A stretch of DNA of 64,000 bases, taken from NCBI GenBank assembly GCA_036785325.1, contig JAXIVH010000015.1, positions 3,380,984 through 3,444,983 on the forward strand, in the 5' to 3' direction. Source of the DNA: Urophycis tenuis (taxonomy: Eukaryota; Chordata; Actinopteri; Gadiformes; Phycidae). Positions within the stretch are counted from its first letter, which is position 1. Each line of letters starts with the position of its first letter. The position numbers and the translations under genes were made by a program. Under the pieces are notes generated by a model that ran no database searches, was not told where the DNA came from, and saw nothing but the letters and a program-made list of their open reading frames with translations. Of this stretch, positions 46,780 to 57,229 are shown in pieces.

Positions 46780-47113
46780 TCACCGGTCCTGGCACTACAA
46801 CCCCCAGAATCCCCGGTGATCATTAGCAGCCACCTGTGTCTGATTCCCAATGTGTCTCACCTGTGTCTTGTTTGTTTCCCTATTTAACCTCCTGTCTCCT
46901 GTCTCCCCTTTGTGAGTGGTTGCGTGTATTGTGTTGTATGTTTATTGTGTATTGAAGATATGGACGTACTCCTGTCTTGGCTATTTGGTTGACGCACACA
47001 TCTCGCTGTGTGCGCCTGTGCCGGTTTCGTCCGGCACTTGAATTAAACTCTCTGTTATACCGTTTACGCTGCTTGGTCTTGCTCTTGTCTCCGCCCAACC
47101 CCGTATTGTCACA
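46728..47113 (+). repeat. 3' LTR
   Basis: 386 bp, the same length and ends as the 5' LTR; preceded by GGGGGGGGGGTAC. Confidence 0.95.
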
Positions 47114-47324
47114 ACAGGACATGGGCTACAACTGTCTCAGTCCTTGTGTCAAGCCACTTCTGAACAAGAGACGCCAAAGTGTCTTACCTGGGCTAAGTGG
47201 AAATGGGACGGGACTGTTGCTCAGTGGTCCAGTCATTTTTTTTCAGATGAAAGTACATTTTGCATTTAATTTGGAAATCAAGGTCCCAGAGTGACCAGTA
47301 AACTCGTCTAAACCCAATAGATCA

Positions 47325-47400
47325 CAATTGTCAAACTCAAGGCCTGCGGGCCAAATCCAGCAAGCCACGTCATTTTATGTGGCCGGTGAGAGCTTAAAAG
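47325..47400. repeat. Dispersed hAT-like repeat fragment
   Basis: TTGTCAAACTCAAGGCCTGC then GGGCCAAATCCAGC and TTATGTGGCCGG match a sequence seen widely as a fragment of vertebrate hAT-type elements. Boundaries unclear. Confidence 0.4.
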
Positions 47401-48195
47401 GCATATGCAGCTTCCCAGCGTACCGTATAGTGACCATGAACTACATCTCCTACAATGCATTTCAATGTTGCAATCTGCAAAATCCTGCCATTGTATTGCA
47501 GTGGTTCCAGCGCTTCCATATATTTTTACATTAATATCAATGCATGTACACTATTTGTACACTTGAATACATAATAATCAACTGCAGAGACAGTTACTTA
47601 ACAATATGTTAAGGAGTAGTTAAATGTTTATAGTCTTACAATGACAACCGGCCCTTTGAGGGCAACTGTTCCAGGCCTCAGAATGAGTTAACTGTTTTGT
47701 ACAGGAAAAGTACAGACAAGAGTCGTCAGTTGTATTCGTTAAGCTGGTGTCCTCAGTCTGAGGAACGAAGGCCTGGCGTAGCTTACTACCACTAGCGCTC
47801 ACTTTTGGTGATACTCCCTCTTGTGGTTGAGTTGGAGAAATGCACCATACTAAAACTCATAGAAAACACAATTTAATCTGGCTATTTGCATCGAAAAATA
47901 AACAATAATTCAAACAACAATTGTGACCATAAATTTGTGGGTGTTACACACTCCCCAACAAAAAAAAAAGGCTCCTGACATTTTACCCCCCTTTAGCTCA
48001 TTTACTCAATATCACTCAATTCTCAGTGCCATCCTTGCCCCTTTTGAATCTCTTAGCAACTGTAAATAGGCATGTTATAAAATACTGGCATTGTGTATGG
48101 TGGTGGCAGGTAGGATGATGGAATGTGATGTGCGACCGGAATAGAGTAAGGTATCTATCTGAATGTATGGTTGCATGTTCCAAAGTTTCATGGTG
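47400..48195. other. Unassigned sequence inside the mariner span
   Basis: No gene recognised. At about 47855-47905 and 47930-47945 it contains AT-rich untranslated-looking sequence with GTGTTACACACTCCCCAACA. Confidence 0.3.
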
Positions 48196-48197
48196 CC

Positions 48198-48680
48198 TCA
48201 TAAACCTCTGCACTGTTGACCCTGACTGAGGTCATCCTGATTGGTGAATTTTGTCTGGATGAGGTTGAAATCAGCATTGTTCTCTGGTGCCAGGATTAGT
48301 TGCTCGAAACCAATGAGGGGGCGGTCCAATGACACGCTACTGAAGGGCACTTGTATTACCATGTTTGGATCACTGCTATTTGGGAGGCTCACCATCGCTC
48401 CCACCCACCCATCATATGGCAAGATGATAACATTGGCGGCCAGCACGTTGAGATTCTTCCGAATCAGTTCAGCCAATGGGCGCAGCTTGTTGTCAGGGGG
48501 GTAGGTCTTTACCCACTGAGGATCGAGGATGCTCACTTGGGCACTGTCCATTAAACAGTCCATCTTATAACTGTTAATGTAGCATTCAATCTTACATTTT
48601 CTTCCCACAAACCGACACACCTTTACCTCCATTTCAGCCTCTTGGTTCGTGAGTGGACAAGTGACAGTTAGTTTGTACAT
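48198..48680 (-). pseudogene. Retropepsin-like fragment of a Ty3/gypsy-type retrotransposon
   Basis: A 160-codon minus-strand frame reads CYINSYKMDCLMDSAQVSIL, then DNKLRPLAELI, then DRPLIGFEQLIL. This is the layout of an aspartic protease flap and active-site region in retrotransposon polyproteins. The catalytic triad position reads Asp-Ser-Ala instead of Asp-Ser/Thr-Gly, so the domain is probably inactive or diverged. No reverse transcriptase follows. Family assignment is by pattern. Confidence 0.5.
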
Positions 48681-48893
48681 CGGCCTGGCTTTCCAGTCAT
48701 GGCTCTATCTTTGTGGTGCACTGCCGCTCGCTACTGCTTAGAACAAGTGCATCAGCAGAGGGTTGACTTGAGTTCTTTTCTTGCCACCTCTTAAGTCCTC
48801 AGTTGTATTCATTCATCAGGCAGTCCTCTGTCTGCTGAACAGTACAATGAATTGACCATTGCAGTGATTCCAGTGCTGCCATATATTTTTACA

Positions 48894-49640
48894 TTAAAGG
48901 GGACATATTATGCCTTTTTTAAGCAAGTTAGACTATTCTTGCCAGTTGCAGTCCCTCTCAGATTGAGACGTTTTGGGCTCTGTCACTTTTGTGCAAATAA
49001 GCTGTTGCTGGCCACGCCGCTGTGACACTTACGGGGTTGAGCGGAGACAAGCGCGAGACCAAGCAACGTAATCGGTAGAACAGAGTTTATTTTAAGTGCC
49101 GGACGAAACCGGCACAGGCGCACACAGCGAGGTGTGTGCGTCTATCAAGTAGACAAATACAATACACATCAATACATTACAAATACACGCAACCACTCAC
49201 AAAGGGGAGACGGACACACGAGGTTAAGTAGGGAAACAAACAAGACACAGGTGAGACACATTGGGAATTAGACACAGGTGGCTGCTAATGACCACCGGGG
49301 ATTCTGGGGGTTGTAGTGCCGGGACTGGTGATCAATAGCCAGGCGACGCCGATCGAGGTAGAGGGGGAGGCGTTGGCGTGACAGCCGCACCATCCTATGT
49401 TCACACTGCTCGTTTATCACACGTGAAAACGACTGCAAACCATGGCCGCAAACACTATCCAACCTTATATGTTTGACCCCGAGTCGGACCCAGAGCAAGA
49501 GGAAGAGGAGCCACCACACCACGAATGCAGCAAGTGGTTTCTGAATGGTTCGTCAACTTTTTTAATCAACTTATTAGTTGTTGCCATCACCATCTTTAGT
49601 TGTCAGCCTACAGTCTGTTACGATGTAGCCTATAACTATG
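48894..49640 (+). mobile_element. TTAA-type DNA transposon 5' fragment carrying a solo LTR
   Basis: TTAAAGGGGACATATTATGC at 48894 is a terminal sequence of a widespread fish TTAA-inserting transposon (piggyBac/Kolobok type). The interior opens an ORF at 49442, MAANTIQPYMFDPESDPEQE followed by a glutamate-rich run, resembling the N-terminus of repetitive fish proteins with a P2X7-like C-terminal zinc-binding domain. The ORF breaks at about 49,610 and the right end is missing, apparently lost at the LINE junction. A solo LTR sits at 49021-49383. Confidence 0.5.
49016..49388 (-). mobile_element. Solo LTR of the same family as the 44.5-kb element, GCCGC target duplication
   Basis: 49021-49383 is the reverse complement of the LTR at 44,482, about 23 bp shorter and more diverged. 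It begins TGTGACA and ends GGCGTGACA. GCCGC flanks both sides (49016-49020 and 49384-49388), a 5-bp target duplication, so this is a solo LTR left by LTR-LTR recombination. Confidence 0.92.
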
Positions 49641-49744
49641 TAGCCTAACTAGGGTTGCCAACTTTCTCAACACCAAATGCAGGACACTTTGTTCCAGGTG
49701 TGCACACATTAGTGTGAGTTTGGCGCGCATGATTGAAGTCAATC

Positions 49745-52700
49745 ATGGCGCCCCCCGAGGCAGACGTGTTTGCTCGCTCCGCACCTGGATACGCTGTTTT
49801 TCGCTTTTTACTCTTTTTTTCTTGTGTGTTTTCCCTGGCTCTCAAGTGCTGTGCACTGCGGACATATAGCAGGCAAGCACTCTTGGACATTGCTTTAGAC
49901 AATACTGCATTTACTGGACATATCCCGGCGGAACTACAACTCATTGTTCGGCCCCACAGTTACCGCGGCCCGCCCCTGGTAGGTCCCGAAACACCGGACT
50001 CGAGTGAGTGCGCTGACCCACGGATAGCGCTGAGGAGGCGGCGTCGTAAGCGAGGCAAGAGAGGCGGGCTACATGCTAGGCTAAAGGCTCGTCCGAGCAG
50101 ACCACCGCTCCCCAGCCTTTTGCTCGCTAACGTGCGGTCTCTGGAGAACAAACTGGACGAGCTATGAGCTAGGATAACATCTCAAAGAGAGACTAGAGAG
50201 AGCTGCGCTCTTATCTTCTCCGAAACCTGGCTCTTAGAAAACGTCCCGGACTCCGCTGTTCACCTGGAGACCCACTCATTGCACCGGGGGGACTGGACCG
50301 CTGCCTCCGGTAAGACAACGGGGGGAGGCGTGTGTGTTTATGTCAACAACGCGTGGTGCAGGGATGTACGGACTGTGCACAAGCACTGCTCACCAGACCT
50401 GGAGTTTTTACTGTTGCGATGCCGTCCCTTTTATCTCCCAAGGGAATTCGCGTGTGTGTTTTTGGCTGCTGTTTACATCCATCCACGCGCTAACTACACG
50501 TCGGCGCTCAGTAAACTCTATGACGTCATCAGCGCGCTGGAGACCGCTCATCCTGATGCTGTTTTTATCGTTGCTGGTGACTTCAACCAGTGCAACTTAC
50601 TGTACTTACTGTACTCTGTACTCCCTAAATACTTCCAACACGTGGACATACCCACCCGGGGAAAAAACACCTTGGACCACGTTTACAGCAACGTACGTGG
50701 TGCACTCCGAGCCGCCCCCCGCCCCCCCTTCGGAGACTCAGACCACATCTCTCTGTTTCTGTACCCGGCCTACAGACAAAGACTCAAGCAGTCGAACCCT
50801 GTCACCAGACAGGTTAAACTATGGACACCACAGGCTGAGAGCACTCTACAGGACTGTTTCGCCACGACGGACTGGGATGTTTTTTAGAGCTGCAGCCACG
50901 CGAGGGGACTCCTCCATCAGCGTAGAGGACTACGCTGAGTATGTGACTGGGTATATTAGCACTTGTGTTGAGAACATTATACCCACCACACAAGTGAGGA
51001 GGTTCCCCAACCAGAAGCCCTGGGTAAACAGAGAGGTGCTGCATTTGTTACATGCTCGCTCTGTTGCATTTAGATCTGGCAACGAAGTGGAGTACAGAGC
51101 TATGCAGTACAGACTGAAGAAGGCCATAAGAGCGGCCAAAAGACAGCACAGAGAGAAGACGGAGGACTTCTACTCTAATGCTGACCCCAGGAGAATGTGG
51201 CAATGTCTGGACCACATCACAGACTTCAGGACCAGCTCAAAAACCTCCACCATCAGCCCTTCAGACAGCCTGCCAGAGACCTCAACGCCTTCTACACCCG
51301 CTTCGAGACCCCCACCCCCACTACCTCTGTGGAATACACACACACCCCGGCCACTCCTCCTCCCTCCCCCCCGCCAGTCGTCACATCAGCCCAGGTACAC
51401 AAAGCCCTCAGGAGCGTCCGCCCCCGGAAAGCAGCTGGGCCGGACAACATACCAGGACGCGCCCTCAGAGCTTGTGCTAACGAGCTGGCTGATGTTCTCA
51501 CCTCCATCTTCAACCTCTCCCTCAGTCAATGCATCGTCCCAAGATGCTACAAGACCACGACTGTCGTCCCCGTCCCCAAGAAGAACCCCCCATCCTGCCT
51601 GAATGACTTCCGGCCAGTAGCACTCACTCCAATCATCATGAAGTGCTTCGAGAGAGTGATACTGGCCCACATTCACAACAGCATCTCAGACACCATCGAC
51701 CCCCTGCAGTACGCCTACAAGCACAACCGGTCCACCTCCGATGCCATCGCTGCTGCCCTCCATGTCTCCCTTTCCCACCTGGAAAATAAAGACTCTTACA
51801 TCAGGATGCTCTTTATTGACTACAGCTCCGCCTTCAACACCGTCGTCCCCCACAAACTCACCCATAAACTGTCTGCTCTAGGACTTCACCCCTCCCTCTG
51901 TGACTGGCTCCTGGACTTCCTGACTGGCAGACCACAGTCTGTCAGGATTGGGAAAAGGACTTCAGCCACTATCACCACCAACATCGGGACCCCGCAGGGC
52001 TGTCTCCTCAGCCCCATCCTCTACACCCTGTTCACCCACGACTGCGTCGCTTCCTACCCTGACAACACCATCATTAAGTTCGCCGACGACACCGCCGTGA
52101 TTGGACGTATCACTGGCGGAGACGAGGCGGACTACAGGAGGGAGGTGGACAGTCTGGTGACGTGGTGTGGAAACAACAACCTCACCCTCAACACTGACAA
52201 GACCAAAGAAATGATTGTGGACATGAGGAAGGAGAAGAGGCCTCATCAGCCAGAGGTCTTGAGGTTGAGAGGGTGAGCAACCTCAAATACTTAGGGGTCC
52301 ACATCAGTGACGACCTCACATGGACATTCAATACCACACAGGTGGTGAAGAAGGCTCAGCAGCGGCTGTACTTCCTGAGGAGGCTGAGGAAATTTGGGAT
52401 GGCTCCCAAGATCCTCAGCAACTTCTACAGCTGCATCATTGAGTCTGTCTTGACCACCTGCATCACTGTGTGGTACGGCAGCTCAACTGTGTGGGACCGC
52501 AAACGCCTGCAGAGAGTGGTAAAGACTGCGTCTAAGATCACCAGGACACCACAGCCCTCTCTGCAGAGCATCTACCAACGCAGAGTCCACAGGAGAGCTG
52601 CCTCCATCACCAAAGACCCCACTCACCCCCAGCACGGACTCTTCACACTCCTGCCTTCAGGCCGGAGGTTCAGGAGTGTGAGATGCAGAACCACCAGGTT

Positions 52701-53152
52701 CAAGAACTCCTTCTTCCCCACGGCCGTCAGACTGTTGAACAGCTGAACCCCCTTAAGGACAGAGCGCCCCCCCCCGCCCCCCCCCCCCACCCCCCCATGG
52801 ACATCCTCACTGGACACTTTACTTGCACTAACTTTTGCACAATAATGTTCAATGTTTACAGCTGCTGATGCACAATGCACATTTACAATTTCATTTCACC
52901 ATTTCATTTAATTCACATCTTCTAAATTTTATATTTCTATTTTATTTTTCTTTATTTTTATTTTTATTTTATGTATATTTTCTTATTTTTATTTCTATTT
53001 GTACAGTTTCTATTTATATTCTATTTTATACATTATTTATATATGGTATCCAGTGTGGGCAGCAAAGTAAGCATTTCATTGTCCAGGGAAACGCGTTTCT
53101 TTACTGCACACATGACAATAAAACCTTTGAATCCTTGAATCCTTGAATCCTT
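49745..53152 (+). mobile_element. L2-like LINE, near full length but frameshifted
   Basis: It encodes an apurinic-type endonuclease followed by reverse transcriptase. ATG 49745 opens MAPPEADVFARSAPGYAVFR. Endonuclease motifs are LLANVRSLENKLDEL, FSETWLLEN, AGDFNQ and FGDSDHISLF. The reverse transcriptase has RKAAGPDNIPGRALRA, NDFRPVALTPIIMKCFERVI, FIDYSSAFNTVVPHKL, GTPQGCLLSPILYTLFTHDC and the catalytic KFADDTAVIG, then a C-terminal LGVHISDDLTWTFNT domain. Lesions: a TGA at 50165-50167, a one-base frameshift in the T run at about 50,880, and frame changes near 51,230 and 52,270. The 3' UTR has a poly(C) tract (52768-52797) and ends in TTGAATCC tandem repeats. It is flanked by mariner sequence on the right. 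Confidence 0.9.
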
Positions 53153-53269
53153 TACAGCAAAGCTCCACTCTATGATATTATTATTTGGTTTACTTTCAGT
53201 TTTTTAAATTGAATTACTGAAATAAATTAACTTTTCCATGGTATTCTAATGTATTGAGAGATGCACCTG

Positions 53270-54018
53270 TAGGAGGAGATGGCCTCTAATAAAGAGAGCT
53301 AGATCATTTAAAAAAAAAAAGAAGGGAAAAAGGTCCTTCGACTTCTGACATCAGAGGTTATAGGGGAGCTGAATAAGTCTTTGCAAAAACAGACTAAAAT
53401 GATTGTTGTCAACTCTTAAAGTATGTCAACTCTTCAAGGGAAAATAAATGAGGAAAGGTTCAAATAAATCTTGGACAAAGCAGTGGCAAGTGGATCAATC
53501 CCAAAGGATTTATCCAAATTCCTAACAAAAGACAGCCACCAAAGCGGTGGACTGGCATGGCAAGCCAATATGCTCCCAAAACACATTTACATGTTACATT
53601 TAGGGCATTTAGCAGATGCATTTAGCAGATCCAAAGCGACTCACAAAAAGTACATTTGTCAGAAGAAGGTGAAACATTTCATTGCTGTTAATAAGAGTAT
53701 AATAGTAAGAAAGCCACCAGAACAAGTTTCAAGCATTTCAATTGCTAGGTTAACAATCGCTAGTATACAAGGAAGGAATGCTACAAGGTTGAATACTACA
53801 AGATGCTAGATACTGTAGATTTTCAGTTCAAGGAACTATGTAACCAGAAAGACTTATAAATCCTTCTGAAACTGGATACAGTTCTCCTTACTGCATTGTC
53901 ACTACTGAGACCAACACGAAGCATGGGACTAGCTTTATTCATCCATAGAGTGGTTTTGTTGAAGACTAATGGTGTATCTCCCCCCCCCCCCCAATTATTT
54001 TGTTGAAATAAGCATACC
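53270..54018. other. Unassigned sequence with a short SINE/hAT-like fragment
   Basis: At about 53585-53645, CATTTAGGGCATTTAGCAGA and CCAAAGCGACTCACAAAAAG match the conserved end of dispersed fish repeats; the complement of a related motif lies at 42.15 kb. A poly(A) run is at 53313-53322 and a poly(C) at about 53981-53992. No gene seen. Confidence 0.4.
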
Positions 54019-54019
54019 T

Positions 54020-56538
54020 GGTTAATTGCAGTATCCGTCCCGGATACTGCAATTAACCTGGCGGAGCGCAACGTTCTCAGAGCAGATCGGACGCCGATCT
54101 CAGGTAAGAGCAAGGGTGGGGGTTTGTGCATCTATGTCAACAATGCTTGGTGTACTGATTCTTCCATCATTGAAAGTCACTGCTCTGAGAACGCAGAATA
54201 TCTCATGGTTAAATGTAGACCCTTTTACCTACCGAGAGAATTTACATCTGCTATCATTACGGCTAGTTACATCCCCCCTGACGCTAATGCCTCGCTTGCG
54301 ATGAAAGAACTGCATTCTGCCATTAGCAAGCAACAAACTACACACCCCGATGCAGCCTTCATTGTTGCGAGTGACTTCAATCACACAAACTTAAAGTCCG
54401 TTCTCCCCAAATTTAAACAGCATGTCTCCTGCCCCACCAGGGGAGACAAAACTTTAGACCATGTTTACACTAACATGGCCGAGGCATGCAAATCCATCCC
54501 CCTCCCCCACTTAGGACAATCAGACCATGTCTCTTTGTTCCTACTCCCCAAGTACTCCCCTCTTATCAGACGTGTGAAGCCCACAGTGAGGACAGTCAAG
54601 ATCTGGCCAGAAGGGGCAGAGGCTAAACTGCAGGAATGTTTTTCAAAACATGACTGGAGTAAGCACTCCTCGGAGGCAACCCTTGACTCCCACACGGACA
54701 TCACCCTTTACACCTCCTCTGTCCTGGACTACATGAGATCCAGCACAGACAGTGTCACTACACTAAAAAGAATTATTACTTTCCCTAACCAGAAGCCATG
54801 GATGAACAGGGAGGTCCGAGCCCTGCTGAAAGCACGCGACATCGCATTCAGATCTGGGGACCGGCAGGCCTACAGCACATCCAGGGCCAACCTGAAGAGG
54901 GGCATCACCGAGGCCAAACGCAACCACAAGCTGAGGATCGAGGAGCACTTCACGAATGGCTCCGACCCCCGACGCATGTGGCAGGGCATCCAGGCCATCA
55001 CAGACTACAAACCCACTCACATCACCCCCCAATCCTGTGACGCCTCCCTACCTGAAGAACTCAACCTCTTCTATGGGCGCTTTGATACAGTCAACAAGGA
55101 GGTGGCCATCAAGGAGGTGCTCCCTGCAGGCCACCAACCCCTCACACTCTCCCCCTCCGACGTGTTTGCAGCACTGAGCAGGATCAATCCACGGAAGGCA
55201 GCTGGTCCTGATGGCGTCCCCGGACGTGTCTACAGGGCCTGTGCAGAGCAGCTGACTGAGGTCTGGACTGACATCTTCAACCTGTCACTAGCCCAAGCAA
55301 CTGTCCCTGAATGCCTCAAATCCACCACCATCGTGCCAGTGCCCAAACTCTCCACTGCAGTTGACCTCAATGACTTCCGCCCAGTCGCGCTTACCCCCAT
55401 TATCGCGAAGTGCTTCGAGAGGCTGGTCCTGGGTCACATCAAATCCTGTCTACCACCCACACTGGACCCCTTCCAATTTGCCTACCGCCAGAATAGGAGT
55501 ACAGAGGATGCCATTTCCACGGCACTGCACTCCGCCCTCTCCCACCTGGACAAAAGCCATACATATGTTAGAATGCTGTTCATTGACTTCAGTTCAGCAT
55601 TCAACACCATCAACCCCTCCAAACTGATCACCAAACTCCGGGATCTGAACATTGCCCCCTCCCTCCGTAACTGGATACTGGACTTCCTGACCAACAGACC
55701 GCAGTCTGTTAGGATCAACGGTCACACTTCCTCCACCCTCACCCTGAACACTGGCGTTCCGCAGGGCTGTGTGCTGAGCCCTCTCCTGTACTCTCTCTTC
55801 ACCCACGACTGCACACCGACACATGGTTCAAACACCATTGTGAAGTTTGCAGACGACACAACGGTGATAGGCCTCATCAGCAACAACGATGAGTCAGCGT
55901 ACAGGGAGGAGGTTCAGTGCCTAGCTGCGTGGTGCGCCGACAACAACCTGTCCCTCAACGCCACGAAGACCAAGGAGATCATCATGGACTACAGGAAAAC
56001 AAAAGGTGGCACGCACACCCCCCTCCACATTACAGGACGGAGGTTGAGCGGGTATCCAACTTTAAGTTTCTGGGAGTCCACATCTCCGACAGTCTATCCT
56101 GGTCCCTCAACACCACTGCCCTAATCAAGAAGGCTCACCAGCGCCTCTTCTTCTTGAGGAGACTAAAAAAGGCCCACCTGTCTCCTCAGATCCTGGTGAA
56201 CTTCTACCGCAGCACCATCGAGAGCGTACTAACCAACTGTGTCACAGTGTGGTATGGTAACTGCTCCGCCTCGGACCGGAAAGCACTGCAGAGGGTAGTG
56301 AAAATCGCCCAACGCATCACCGGTTCCCCACTCCCCTCCATCGAGGCTGTCCAGAGGAAGCGGTGCCTGCGTAAGGCGCGCAGCATCGCAAAGGACAGCT
56401 CTCACCCCAACCACAGACTGTTCACCCTACTCCCCTCTGGAAAGCGCTACAGGTCTCTGGGCACCCGGACCACCAGGTTCAGCGGAAGCTTTTTCCCCCA
56501 AGCTGTCAGCCTCCTGAACTCCAAACCCACATGAACAT

Positions 56539-56571
<33 letters not shown>

Positions 56572-57229
56572 GGACATACACCCCACCCCACCCATGACCT
56601 GGACCCATTTGACCCCGCCCCCCAAAGACACTCACCACTGCCCACCCAATACCTGGTCCCCCCCCCCACCCCCCCAAGGACATGCACCCCCCGCACATCC
56701 AGCACCCCCACACCTCACCCCCCCTGGACATACTACACATATTATAATTTATAGTAATGTTATTTATTTATTTATTCCTAACTGCCATTGCACCCCCCAC
56801 TCCCATATCCATACAACCCATACTCATCTGTTGTACCCATTCTGTTATTCTGTTATACTGCACTAGAGCACTACTGCACCACCTGCACACTTACTTCTAT
56901 TATTTGCACTACTTTTTTGCACATTGTATACTGTTTACACTTTACACTTTTCACTTGCATGTTATGCCACTGTGAGTAACTGTTTAATACCTCGATGATC
57001 ACTACCTCCATCTGCACTGTTTGTCACTTTGTTAACTATCTATAATTACCGTCATTTTAATAACCACTGTCACTTTTCAATTTTGCACCTTATTCTGCAT
57101 TTCTGCATTTCAACCTGCACCTTAATCGCTCATTTGCACTTCTGGTTAGAACGCCAACTGTATTTCGTTGTCCCTGTACTTGTACTCTGCACAATGACAA
57201 TAAAGTTGAATCTAATCTAATCTAATCTA
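54020..57229 (+). mobile_element. L2-like LINE, 5'-truncated with intact 666-codon frame
   Basis: One frame (54124-56124) spans the rest of the endonuclease (ASDFNHTNLKSVLPKFKQHV, GQSDHVSLFLLPKY) and the reverse transcriptase (RKAAGPDGVPGRVYRA, NDFRPVALTPIIAKCFERLV, FIDFSSAFNTINPSKL, GVPQGCVLSPLLYSLFTHDC, KFADDTTVIGL). A frameshift near 56,040 moves the C-terminal part (FLGVHISDSLSWSLNTTALI to LLNSKPT) into another frame ending at 56534. The 3' UTR has a long poly(C) (about 56538-56569) and ends CAATGACAATAAAGTTGAAT plus CTAAT repeats at 57,229. At the 5' junction 18 bp are inverted (54020-54058). It is younger than the 49.7-kb copy, judged by fewer lesions. Confidence 0.92.

Larger units (their letters stand above)
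44477..47118 (+). mobile_element. Complete non-autonomous LTR retrotransposon with ACAGG target duplication
   Basis: Two 386-bp LTRs (44482-44867 and 46728-47113), both starting TGTCACGCC and ending TTGTCACA, enclose 1,860 bp. ACAGG occurs directly outside each LTR (44477-44481 and 47114-47118), a 5-bp target duplication. A G-rich polypurine tract (about 46714-46724) precedes the 3' LTR. No primer-binding site starting TGG is apparent right after the 5' LTR. The only long reading frame is the repeat-rich ORF; no gag zinc knuckle, protease, reverse transcriptase or integrase is visible. Near-identity of the LTRs suggests recent insertion into the mariner copy. Confidence 0.93.
43885..53269. 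mobile_element. Tc1/mariner-type element, disrupted by nested insertions
   Basis: The left end TAGGTGCATCTCAATAAATT (43885) and the right end, whose complement reads CAGGTGCATCTCTCAATACA (53269 leftwards), are inverted repeats of one Tc1-like family. TA lies outside both. Mariner-derived sequence runs 43,885-44,481 and 47,119-about 47,290, with a decayed transposase trace around 44,180-44,460 (SVDSLHKEGKPQKVIAKEAG-like sense). It resumes at about 53,155-53,269. The rest is insertions: an LTR element, a TTAA element with a solo LTR, and a LINE. The transposase is dead and part of the original interior is lost. Confidence 0.7.

Noticed and set aside
45938..46819. 293-codon Arg/Leu/Pro-rich frame overlapping the LTR-element ORF
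   Set aside because: It is a shifted reading of the triplet-multiple tandem repeats and has no start near the 5' LTR.
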